Positions 1 to 7,248 of a stretch of DNA of 48,385 nt are shown here, one piece after another. The notes beneath the pieces are model-generated. The model was not told the origin of the DNA. It saw nothing but the letters and a program-made list of their open reading frames with translations, and did no database searches. Numbering within the stretch: position 1 is the stretch's first letter; the number at the start of each line of letters is the position of its first letter. A program made the translations under genes and the position numbers. Origin of the DNA: Deltaproteobacteria bacterium (GTDB lineage Bacteria; Bdellovibrionota_B; Oligoflexia; Oligoflexales; CAIYRB01); assembly GCA_016874735.1 (NCBI GenBank), contig VGTI01000032.1, forward strand, positions 1-48,385, given 5' to 3'.

Positions 1-199
1 GGGTGAACAGGAGCGTCGCCGTCAGTTCAGGTGCGTAGGCCACCATCGCCGTCAGACCTGCCACCACGCTACCAAACCCACCAAACCATGGCACGGCAAG
101 GAGCAGCAAGTAGCGAGGATGCGCCCACAACCACCGTACGCCTTCGATATAGGTCTTAAAACCACGACTGAGATCAGCCGCGGGGGTAAGTAACGCCAT
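1..199 (-). CDS. EI24/CysZ-like membrane protein, partial (N-terminal 66 residues)
   Basis: The gene runs off the left edge, so only the N-terminus is seen. Translating the minus strand from the ATG at 199 gives a start like MALLTPAADLSRGFKTYIEG, followed by WLWAHPRYLLLLAVPWFGG and a second hydrophobic stretch. An N-terminal amphipathic 'xxRGFxxxxxGxxxLxxHPR' segment followed by transmembrane helices is typical of the EI24/CysZ family of inner-membrane proteins (sulfate-permease-like or of unknown role). The family call rests on this short segment only. No strong Shine-Dalgarno is visible. Confidence 0.5.
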   Translation of the reverse strand, partial: MALLTPAADLSRGFKTYIEGVRWLWAHPRYLLLLAVPWFGGFGSVVAGLTAMVAYAPELTATLLFT

Positions 200-476
200 G
201 ATCGCCTCGACTCCAGACAACTGGGAACATCCGTCACAATACACAAAAACCAGGTGGACACCTAGCAGATACCGTACAATTGTCTGGCACCGACCTTCAA
301 GTCCGCGACCATTAGGGTTTTCGTGCCTACCATCCCACTCACTTGGGTGCCCAAGCTTTTGACAAACGCCCCTTACCAAAGACTCAAGATTGCGAATTTC
401 CAAGGTTTTAGATTGCGCTCACTTCTTGCAATCGACGATGCTGATCAAGGGAGTCTCATAAGAGAAAGGAAGGCCG
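200..476. other. Intergenic region between divergent genes
   Basis: This is the spacer between the EI24-like gene (minus) and the first vWA lipoprotein (plus). It must hold both promoters. A TTGACA hexamer lies at 359-364, but no good -10 is found 16-18 bases downstream (the nearest, CAAGAT at 385-390, is too far), so I do not call a promoter. A purine-rich Shine-Dalgarno (aagagaaaggaagg, ending near 473) precedes the ATG at 477. Confidence 0.4.
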
Positions 477-1793
477 ATGCTGAATTTACATACCTTGCGG
501 CTCGTGCGGATGATGCCGCTGCGGCGCACTGCAGCAGTGACTGGTCTGACCGTTCTTACGACCGCTCTGACATGGGGTTGCAAAAATGCAAGCTTTGGCG
601 GCAAAGAGCAGGGGGTCCAGGGTAAAAAGAGAGGGGCCGTAGCAGGCGACCTCCAGGCAGTCGATCCCAAAGCCTACGGAACCCCCACTACCGACGCCAT
701 CAGCAAAGCTGGCTGGACGCAGGGCCCAGCAGTGAAATCGCAAATAGACGGACTCTTTACACCGAGCGTGCCCACCATCGGTGGCAACGATGAGGGCCAG
801 AACGGCAGCATCCACAATGATTCCTCGGGTGTTTTATGGCTGCCTTGCGCCGACCAAGGCCTCAATGCGAGTCCACTGAAGTCAGAGTTTTTCGCCAAAG
901 AAGGCGCTAAAGTACGCGTCGCTGGCGAGCTCTGCCCTACGACTCAGATCACGGGCGACGTTAACGTGCTCTTCGTGATTGACCGTTCGGGATCGATGGA
1001 AGGTGCTGGCGGCGAGGGCCCCAACGACAAGACCAGTGGCGGCTCATGCGGACGCCTCCGTGCCGCTCAGGCTCTGACCGACAAGTTTAAATCCATGCCG
1101 AACGTCAATGTGCGGGCTGGCGTCGTCAACTTCTCGACGTCAGCGCGGACCGCAGCGGGCATGGCTCCGCTCAGTCAGCTACCATTGAACGCCTCTCTGT
1201 TCTGCGGCGCGGATCTGGCGGGACTCACTAACTATTACGCGGCATTTTCCGAGGCAACCTCGGTTCTCTCAAAAATTCAGGGCAAAAAAATTGTTTATTT
1301 TATCTCCGATGGCTCACCGACTCTTGGTTTAGGCGATGCGCGTAGCTCCGGCCTGCAGGCTGCCCAGGCTCTGCGTCAGGTTCCGGACGTCACTTTGTAT
1401 GCCCTCTTTGTCGGCTACACGAGCGGCAAAACTACCAATCCTCAGGGGTATCTCGAACAAATCACTGGCGACCCTCAGGCCGTGCGTGTCACCACTAATG
1501 CCCAGGAGCTGGTGCAAGCAGCATCCGGTCTAGGCCAGCCGATCATAGTGATCAAAAAAGAGGATATCGTCGCCCAGCTATCCTCGGGCAACAGCAACCG
1601 CGCCATTAAGATCGAAAGACTCGAGCCCAGTAAAGACACACCAAACCGTTACCACTGGGTCACCGAACCCTTCGAGCTCATCAGCGAAGCAGGTAAGCCG
1701 ACACTGCAACAGCTAGGCGTAACGGCCACGACATCACTGGGCGGCACCGTTAGCACGACGACCGACATCACTTATCACCGGACCACACCGTGA
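477..1793 (+). CDS. von Willebrand factor A domain lipoprotein (copy 1 of tandem pair)
   Basis: This is a 438-aa exported protein. A basic N-terminus and hydrophobic helix end at LTWGC (Cys35), a lipobox-like signal-peptidase II site, so the protein is probably a lipidated envelope protein. The motif ASFGGK follows the cysteine directly. A vWA domain begins near residue 160 with the MIDAS motif DRSGS (Asp169-Ser173). The conserved Thr and Asp of later MIDAS loops may be supplied by the NYYAAFSEA and FISDGSP segments. vWA domains bind ligands through a chelated divalent cation; the partner is unknown. A strong Shine-Dalgarno supports the start at 477. The next gene is a close paralogue, with identical stretches such as GPNDKTSGGSCGRLRAAQ. 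Confidence 0.85.
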   Translation: MLNLHTLRLVRMMPLRRTAAVTGLTVLTTALTWGCKNASFGGKEQGVQGKKRGAVAGDLQAVDPKAYGTPTTDAISKAGWTQGPAVKSQIDGLFTPSVPTIGGNDEGQNGSIHNDSSGVLWLPCADQGLNASPLKSEFFAKEGAKVRVAGELCPTTQITGDVNVLFVIDRSGSMEGAGGEGPNDKTSGGSCGRLRAAQALTDKFKSMPNVNVRAGVVNFSTSARTAAGMAPLSQLPLNASLFCGADLAGLTNYYAAFSEATSVLSKIQGKKIVYFISDGSPTLGLGDARSSGLQAAQALRQVPDVTLYALFVGYTSGKTTNPQGYLEQITGDPQAVRVTTNAQELVQAASGLGQPIIVIKKEDIVAQLSSGNSNRAIKIERLEPSKDTPNRYHWVTEPFELISEAGKPTLQQLGVTATTSLGGTVSTTTDITYHRTTP

Positions 1794-1948
1794 TCCTGTC
1801 GAAAGCACGACTAAAAACGACTAGGTATTAAACGATTGTTGTTTGAATTCGGTCTAACTCATTGGATTCTATAGACACGGTAACGCGCACAGTTCTTGCA
1901 GCTACTAAACTAAAATAAGGGGAGTCGAAATATGAGAAAGGTAAGTAA

Positions 1949-3385
1949 ATGCGTACTCAGGGTACACTTCGACTCCCGCGTTTCGCCGTGGCCGCAGGCC
2001 TGGCGGCACTCACAATCTCGTTAGTATTTGGCTGCAACCAAGCTAGCTTTGGCGGCAAGGAAACCGGTGCTAAGGGTTCGCGCCCATCGGCTAACGGTAC
2101 TGGTAACGACAGCACTAAAAACCCAGGCATCAACGGTGCGGATCCCGCGATCGACCCACAGGCCTACGGGACACCGCCAACCAATGACATCAAAGTGCCG
2201 GGTTGGGTACAAGGCCAACCACTCAAAGACCTAGTGGACGCGCTTTTCGCTCAAGGTAACAACCCCACGATTGGTGATGCACCAGGTGGCGGAGGCGACA
2301 ACGGTGCCAATCAGACTGCGCCGGGTGGCGGCCAAGGTGGTGGCAACGGCAACGTTCCCGTGGGTGCGCCAGGTGGTGGCGGACCGGGCGATAAAGGTAG
2401 CCTGTTTAGCGATGCGTCCGGGGTGTTGTGGTTACCGTGCAACGATCAAGCGAAGAATGACGTACCGTTTAAATCGGAATTCTTTGGCAAGGCTGGCGCG
2501 CAAGTGCGCGCTGCCGGCGAGTTATGCCCTCAAGTTGCATTGACAGGCGACGTCACCCTGCTCTTCGTCATCGATCATTCTGGATCCATGGAGGGCGCAC
2601 TCCTTGAAGGCCCCAATGACAAGACCTCTGGTGGCAGCTGCGGACGCCTCCGTGCGGCTCAAGTTTTAGCGGAGAAATATCGCGCCATGCCTAACGTTAC
2701 GGCACGCGCCGGTGTCGTCAACTTTTCCACCGCTGCGCGGACGGCAGCAGGAATTGCTCCCATCGATCAGCTACCTCTAAGTGCCAATGTTTTCTGCGGT
2801 GCCGATTTAGCGGGATTCACCAACTACTACGCCGCATTTTCTGAGGCGGCATCCGTCCTGGCTAACATCCCCGGTAAAAAATTGGTGTACTTCGTGTCTG
2901 ATGGCTCGCCAACTGTGGGCTTGGGTGACGCACGTAGCTCCGGACTGCAGGCAGCGCAGGCTCTGCGCCAAATTCCGGATGTCACGCTTTTTGCCCTATT
3001 TGTCGGCTACACCAGCGGCAGTGCCAATAATCCGCAGGGCTATCTGGAGCAACTAACCGGTGATCCGAAGGCGGTGCGTGTGACCGCGAATGCTCAAGAA
3101 CTAGTTCAGGCAGCGGCAAGCCTAGGTCAGCCACTCATTGGGATCAAGAAAGAGGACATCACGGCAGAAGTGCTCTCTGCCAGCGGCGCCCGCGAGGTCA
3201 AAATCGACAGATTGGAAGCACGTAAGGACATGCCTAATCGCTATTACTGGGTGACCGAACCATTTGAACTCGAGGGACAAGTTGGTAAACCAACTCTGAG
3301 TCAGCTTGATGTTTCTGCAACGACGTCTTTTGGCACCACAGTTAGTGCTCGGGCAGAGATCACGTATCAGATGACTGCACCTTGA
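1949..3385 (+). CDS. von Willebrand factor A domain lipoprotein (copy 2 of tandem pair)
   Basis: This is a 478-aa paralogue of the preceding gene, 155 bases downstream on the same strand. The signal segment ends at LVFGC (Cys29), again followed by ASFGGK. It differs mainly by a glycine-rich linker of about 45 residues (near residues 108-152, runs such as PGGGGDNG and GGGQGGGNGN) between the N-terminal part and the vWA domain. The MIDAS motif is DHSGS. The region after MIDAS is nearly collinear with copy 1 to the C-terminus. An ATG at 1932 with a good upstream AAGGGGAG is out of frame. The in-frame ATG at 1949 has GAGAAAGG upstream. The last 19 bases overlap the convergent ATPase gene. Confidence 0.85.
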   Translation: MRTQGTLRLPRFAVAAGLAALTISLVFGCNQASFGGKETGAKGSRPSANGTGNDSTKNPGINGADPAIDPQAYGTPPTNDIKVPGWVQGQPLKDLVDALFAQGNNPTIGDAPGGGGDNGANQTAPGGGQGGGNGNVPVGAPGGGGPGDKGSLFSDASGVLWLPCNDQAKNDVPFKSEFFGKAGAQVRAAGELCPQVALTGDVTLLFVIDHSGSMEGALLEGPNDKTSGGSCGRLRAAQVLAEKYRAMPNVTARAGVVNFSTAARTAAGIAPIDQLPLSANVFCGADLAGFTNYYAAFSEAASVLANIPGKKLVYFVSDGSPTVGLGDARSSGLQAAQALRQIPDVTLFALFVGYTSGSANNPQGYLEQLTGDPKAVRVTANAQELVQAAASLGQPLIGIKKEDITAEVLSASGAREVKIDRLEARKDMPNRYYWVTEPFELEGQVGKPTLSQLDVSATTSFGTTVSARAEITYQMTAP

Positions 3386-4539
3386 AAAAGCTCAGTTATA
3401 AACTGAGCTACAGGCCAGATGTCGACACCATCGTCTCGCATACGATCTTGGCCACAGTAGATAAGATGAGTGGCCTTGATTTTGTCCTTGCTCAGACCTG
3501 CAAAGTCCCTCAGTCCACGGGTCCATTCAGAGCGGTATTTGTTCCCGTATTTAATCTCGATGCAGATCAGTTCTCCGGGTTTACCCATGACGGGCTTGCG
3601 GGTCTGTATGATCAAGTCGATATCGTAGGACCCATTAATGGTGTAGTGATAAATCGGGAACAGCTTGAACGTCTGACTCAAGTAGGCACGTAATTGCCCA
3701 AGCACAAAGGTCTCGAGCTGAAAGCCTAGGAAAGCGCTTTCGAGAGGCTGGTTGAGCAGTCCAGCTGTGGCACTAACTACGCCTGGATCAAACAAATAAA
3801 ATTTAGGATGCCTGCTTTCTTTGGTCTTTAGTCCTGGCGACCAAGCAGACACCATAGTACCGAGAAGCGTATCTTCCAAAATACCGAAGTAGTGATCGAC
3901 TGTAGTACGCTTGACCTGACTTTCGCGAGCGATTGACTCCTTATTCAATAACTGACCGTTCGTCAGCCCTACTATGTCGAGAAACCGACGAAATGGATCT
4001 AGGCTGCGTACAACTGCCTCCTCCAAAATCTCTTGACGAAGATAAGTCGTCAGGTAACTGGCAAGTCGCGGCACGCTTTTGCTGTAGTCACTGGCAATGC
4101 CAGGTAACGAGCCATAGTGCAGGCAAGAGTTCAAATCAAAGGCATCACCGAGTTCTAAGCCGTTAAGAGGATAGAACTGCAAATCAAGCAAGCGCCCGCC
4201 GAGGAGATTGGCATGATTCATTTTTAATTTGCGTGCACTTGAGCCAGTGATCGCAAACCGCAGCTTTTTTTTCTGGTACAAAGCATGGACTTCATCGAGG
4301 AGTCCGGGGACCTTTTGAATTTCATCGATGACGACCCATGCACCCTCTTTTAGAGGTTCGCACATTTTACGCAGTAGACTTGGTGTTCGCGAAAGCTCTA
4401 GAAAGCGATCACTCTCAAGTAAGTCGATTGCCAAGTCGGCTGCAATGGACTCCTGGATCCATGTCGACTTGCCGGTGCCTCGCGGTCCCAGCAGCAAGAA
4501 CGAGTCTTCGGGTGGCTTTAAATAACGCTTGAATTTCAT
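3367..4539 (-). CDS. ATPase with DUF4143 C-terminal region (AAA_14/COG1373 type), copy 1
   Basis: This 390-aa protein is probably cytoplasmic. Walker A is GPRGTGKS (residues 18-25), Walker B is VVIDEIQK (about 69-76), and a sensor-like ITGSSARKLK lies near 97-106. A winged-helix-like stretch follows (about 194-227), then a C-terminal part with a PD-(D/E)xK-type pattern: Asp308 in YDIDLII and Glu328-Ile-Lys330 in CIEIK. The architecture and length fit the COG1373/DUF4143 ATPases, which are widespread accessory genes of uncertain function. A homologous gene lies divergently at 4932. The 3' end overlaps the vWA gene by 19 bases, and a terminator-like hairpin sits inside its last codons. A promoter is proposed at 4563-4590. 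No good Shine-Dalgarno precedes the ATG. Confidence 0.85.
   Translation of the reverse strand: MKFKRYLKPPEDSFLLLGPRGTGKSTWIQESIAADLAIDLLESDRFLELSRTPSLLRKMCEPLKEGAWVVIDEIQKVPGLLDEVHALYQKKKLRFAITGSSARKLKMNHANLLGGRLLDLQFYPLNGLELGDAFDLNSCLHYGSLPGIASDYSKSVPRLASYLTTYLRQEILEEAVVRSLDPFRRFLDIVGLTNGQLLNKESIARESQVKRTTVDHYFGILEDTLLGTMVSAWSPGLKTKESRHPKFYLFDPGVVSATAGLLNQPLESAFLGFQLETFVLGQLRAYLSQTFKLFPIYHYTINGSYDIDLIIQTRKPVMGKPGELICIEIKYGNKYRSEWTRGLRDFAGLSKDKIKATHLIYCGQDRMRDDGVDIWPVAQFITELFQGAVI
3384..3409 (-). terminator. Hairpin plus T-tract inside the 3' end of the ATPase gene
   Basis: A perfect 9-bp stem (3389-3397 with 3401-3409, loop ATA) is followed on the minus strand by TTTTTC (3388-3383). In minus-strand orientation it looks like an intrinsic terminator, but it lies before the ATPase stop codon (3367-3369). 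On the plus strand it begins just after the vWA stop and lacks a T-tract. It may serve mainly as a 3' end for the vWA transcript. Confidence 0.45.
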
Positions 4540-4552
4540 TATGTTACACTAT

Positions 4553-4569
4553 TTACAACGCTATTGTAA
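4553..4569. promoter_or_regulatory. Palindrome TTACAA-N5-TTGTAA, candidate operator
   Basis: This 6+6 bp inverted repeat overlaps the proposed -10 element of the minus-strand ATPase gene, 14 bases upstream of its start codon. The position is typical for a repressor site. The regulator is unknown. Confidence 0.4.
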
Positions 4570-4590
4570 TATTCGCTTCTATTTCTACAA
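4563..4590 (-). promoter_or_regulatory. Candidate sigma70-type promoter of the minus-strand DUF4143 ATPase
   Basis: On the minus strand, TTGTAG (4590-4585), a 16-base spacer, and TACAAT (4568-4563) lie 24 bases upstream of the ATG at 4539. Both hexamers are close to consensus. Confidence 0.45.
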
Positions 4591-4883
4591 TACCATCGTA
4601 GGAATAGAAATCAACCAGAACCGCATGCATGCCGCCACCTTAGCCTTTCAGTTTCCGCGCCCGGCTGCTCCGGGCGAGCGGTGAAAAAAGTCCAGGCACC
4701 GGGTCCTAAACACCGAAAACTTTAGCCCTATAAATGCCAAATTTTTTCACCTCAATTTTAGACCCAGGGCACCGATTTACCCAATGTCATGTGCTAAGAA
4801 TTAAATCAGTGGTGCTCACTATTTCAGTAACCTAGCGCCAGTGACCGCACGCCCTTTTCGAGAAAGTTTGTGATCCGCATTCA

Positions 4884-4928
4884 AAAGTGCTACTTTATAT
4901 TTTTGACCAAAATCGAAAGTAATACTTT
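4884..4928. promoter_or_regulatory. Two AAAGTNNTACTTT palindromes upstream of the plus-strand DUF4143 ATPase
   Basis: The copies lie at 4884-4896 and 4916-4928 and share the consensus AAAGT[GA][CA]TACTTT. Their centres are 32 bp apart, close to three helical turns, so both face the same side of DNA. The second ends three bases before the ATG at 4932. The pair looks like a cooperative operator, possibly for autoregulation. Confidence 0.5.
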
Positions 4929-4931
4929 TCT

Positions 4932-6140
4932 ATGGATGGCTATCAAAGAACGTTAAACCTACCCGATTTAATCAGGAAAAATTCATTTTTCCTGTTCGGC
5001 CCCAGGGGGACAGGTAAAAGTTACCTGATCCGCAACACCCTAAAAGACATAGCGATCAAGATCGACCTCCTACGTTCTTCTATTCAGATGCGTCTTTTAC
5101 AAGATCCGTCCCTACTTGAGTCTATGATCAGGGCCGAGATCCGCCCAGGAACTGCAGATAGCGCTGTCGTCGTTGTGATAGATGAGGTGCAAAAGATCCC
5201 TGTGCTGCTCGACGAGGTACACCGGCTCATCGAAGAGCATGGCTGGCGCTTTTTGCTCACCGGTAGCAGTGCGCGCAAATTGAAGTCCCAGGGGGTCAAT
5301 CTACTGGCTGGTCGCGCTTGGATTGCCAAAATGTTTCCGCTAACCTACGCAGAGCTGCCGCACTTTGATCTAGATCTGTATCTTCGCTTTGGTGGGCTAC
5401 CTGCAGTCGTCAACAGCTCGGACCCAATCGAGCAACTAGATGCCTACGTCAGCACCTTCATCAACGAGGAAATTAAGGCAGAGGGAGCGATACGAAAACT
5501 ACCTGCTTTTGTCGAGTTTTTACGTCTAGCGGCCTTGAGTAATGGGCAATTGATCAATTTCGCAAACATCGCACGAGATGCTGGAGTCTCCGCTCCTACA
5601 GTCGCAGGTTATTTTCAAATCCTTGAGGATACGTTGGTCGGCTTTCAGCTACAGCCGTGGAAAAAACCAACATCACGTAAGTCCATAAGTACGGCCAAGT
5701 TTTATTTCTTCGATACAGGCGTGGTCAATACTCTAGCAGGTACAAAGCACGTCGATCGCAACTCGAATCTTTACGGTAATCTATTTGAAACCTGGATTGC
5801 CATGGAGCTCCAAGCATACCTGAGCTATCGCCGTATCAAAGACAAGCTTTACTTCTGGCGCACAGACGACAAGATCGAAGTAGATTTTATCATCGAGGAT
5901 CGCGTCGCTATTGAGGTCAAATCTACGACCAAAGTGAGCAGAAGCGACCTGAGCGGACTCGCAGCGCTCAAGCAAGACGGACTAGTAGCTAAATACTATG
6001 TCGTCTCAAACGACCCCTTGGATCGCTTACTGGATGAAGTGCACCACCTCCACTGGCGCACTTTCATGCAAAAACTTTGGCGGGACGAGTTACCCGGATT
6101 AATGCCTCGTTCACCAAGTTATCACAACACCCGACCTTGA
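4932..6140 (+). CDS. ATPase with DUF4143 C-terminal region (AAA_14/COG1373 type), copy 2
   Basis: This 402-aa protein is a paralogue of the divergent gene at 3367-4539. Walker A is GPRGTGKS (23-30), Walker B is VVIDEVQK (81-88), and LLTGSSARKLK follows near 108-118. A winged-helix-like stretch occurs around 204-238 (NGQLINFANIARDAGVS). The C-terminal half carries a PD-(D/E)xK-like pattern, Asp318 in EVDFII and Glu328-Val-Lys330 in AIEVKS. The two proteins share the same order of motifs but are clearly diverged. No ribosome site is visible before the ATG, and a palindrome almost abuts it. The family is often found in accessory regions; its substrate and role are not established from sequence. 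Confidence 0.85.
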   Translation: MDGYQRTLNLPDLIRKNSFFLFGPRGTGKSYLIRNTLKDIAIKIDLLRSSIQMRLLQDPSLLESMIRAEIRPGTADSAVVVVIDEVQKIPVLLDEVHRLIEEHGWRFLLTGSSARKLKSQGVNLLAGRAWIAKMFPLTYAELPHFDLDLYLRFGGLPAVVNSSDPIEQLDAYVSTFINEEIKAEGAIRKLPAFVEFLRLAALSNGQLINFANIARDAGVSAPTVAGYFQILEDTLVGFQLQPWKKPTSRKSISTAKFYFFDTGVVNTLAGTKHVDRNSNLYGNLFETWIAMELQAYLSYRRIKDKLYFWRTDDKIEVDFIIEDRVAIEVKSTTKVSRSDLSGLAALKQDGLVAKYYVVSNDPLDRLLDEVHHLHWRTFMQKLWRDELPGLMPRSPSYHNTRP

Positions 6141-6250
6141 TTAACCAAAGTCGCAAGATTTTCGCTTATCGAGAACACTACTCACCCACGACAATTAAAG
6201 GGTCACAGCCCTCTATGCCGAAAGCCATCAATGGGCGAAGGGGGTGATTC

Positions 6251-6652
6251 GTGGGCGCAGTTGCCAACAAAGAGCACATGGAATTGATCCTAGACGGTGC
6301 TGCCTTTCATAAGGCTGTGAGCATCATAGTCGATCGCGACGAGATACTTTGGCTTGGCTTTGATCCGTTCAGCCAAATTGGTATGTTTCAAAGTAGCAAT
6401 ACACCGTCACTGCAAGATTTTTGCGAGAAGAACCCAGAATACCATATCGTGACCTACACGTCCGACCATCGCTACGTGAACCGTTTTGTTCCAGATCAGA
6501 GAGTGTATATGCTGGCTACTGGAGATAAGAATCCATACTTGGTGCATAACCCGTGGATCGATCCTATGCATCACCTAATCGAGGAAGACGTCTTCAGTCA
6601 ACTTAGCTGCGAACCTAACCAGATCCGGCGAGGTCGCAAGACCAAGGCGTAA
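6251..6652 (+). CDS. Hypothetical protein, 133 aa
   Basis: I do not recognise this protein. The GTG start at 6251 is supported by the Shine-Dalgarno AAGGGGGTG just upstream. There is no signal peptide or membrane segment. The sequence has several aromatic-rich stretches (EILWLGFDPF, NPWIDPMHHL) and a basic C-terminus (RRGRKTKA). It stands alone between the ATPase gene and the IS-disrupted lipoprotein gene, in a locally AT-richer, accessory-looking stretch. A TTG-started frame on the opposite strand (6575-6871) overlaps its end but lacks a ribosome site. Confidence 0.6.
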   Translation: MGAVANKEHMELILDGAAFHKAVSIIVDRDEILWLGFDPFSQIGMFQSSNTPSLQDFCEKNPEYHIVTYTSDHRYVNRFVPDQRVYMLATGDKNPYLVHNPWIDPMHHLIEEDVFSQLSCEPNQIRRGRKTKA

Positions 6653-7118
6653 CTTTTCTGTCGCAATGAATTCGTCACTAATACATCCCTTGTGAATATT
6701 TGCATATCGGGAAAATCTACGATAATCCGCGGAAAAACGGTCAAACCGCCGCATCGCTCGCACAGTAAGTCGCTCAAAAACGACCCAAGCATCAAAATGA
6801 TCTGCGGAGATATAACTCGCAATCTGCTGCTCAATTATCTTCCGGTCATCAGTCGCAAACCTATTTATCAATTTGCCACTACGGCAAGTACCAATCTACT
6901 GTGATGGTATCTTCATCGATTTGCTCCTTGAGACTCGACACAAGCCCCTTAACAGGGGAGCACCACCAAAACGAATTGAGTGGCCAGTCCATGTTCCATC
7001 GTTCACAGTTGATCGCGGCGAGTATCGCAAGTTAGACTAAAATCGCCAGACTACATGAAAAATCACTTTATGCTCTCGTGCTGCGCCGGTTTTTAAACTT
7101 TAGGGCTTTAGGGTATTT
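6653..7118. other. Gene-poor gap, 466 bp
   Basis: No supported gene is seen. The only sizeable frames are a 70-aa plus-strand frame with no ribosome site and a TTG-started minus-strand frame (6575-6871). A weak 5-bp stem (CCCCT-TAAC-AGGGG) lies near 6943-6956. A tandem CTTTAGGG repeat near 7100-7113 supplies the AGGG ribosome site for the ATG at 7119. Confidence 0.4.
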
Positions 7119-7240
7119 ATGACTCAATCATACAAACTACTCGCTCCCATCGTCCTATCTTTAGCCATCCTCAGCGCCTGCGTCACCACCTCTGACGGCG
7201 ATAAAATCCCTCCCCTAGGACCGGAGCGTTGCACGCATCT

Positions 7241-7248
7241 TAAAAAGA
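7241..7248. repeat. Left target-site duplication (TAAAAAGA)
   Basis: This 8-bp direct repeat immediately outside the left IS end is identical to 8546-8553. Eight-base duplications are usual for ISL3-family elements. Confidence 0.9.

Larger units (their letters stand above)
4540..4931. other. Structured intergenic region between two divergent ATPase genes
   Basis: This 392-bp gap has no convincing gene but many inverted repeats. TTACAA-N5-TTGTAA lies at 4553-4569. A 12-bp stem with one G-T pair joins 4577-4588 and 4598-4609. A GC-rich 7-bp stem joins 4658-4664 and 4670-4676. A perfect 10-bp pair joins GGTGAAAAAA (4680-4689) and TTTTTTCACC (4742-4751). Two 13-bp palindromes, AAAGTNNTACTTT, lie at 4884-4896 and 4916-4928. 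The two ends hold the promoters of the flanking ATPases. Confidence 0.6.

Noticed and set aside
52-261. 69-aa frame on the minus strand
   Set aside because: The frame shifted by one position encodes a convincing EI24/CysZ-like N-terminus from 199; this one does not look like protein.
359-391. TTGACA as -35 of the first vWA gene
   Set aside because: No acceptable -10 at 16-18 bases; not called as a promoter.
323-625. 100-aa plus-strand frame before and over the first vWA gene
   Set aside because: It overlaps the vWA start in another frame and lacks a ribosome site.
6575-6871. 98-aa minus-strand frame (TTG start)
   Set aside because: No ribosome site, overlaps the better-supported 133-aa gene; kept only as a weak alternative.
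6943-6956. CCCCT-TAAC-AGGGG stem as a terminator
   Set aside because: Only 5 bp and no T-tract.
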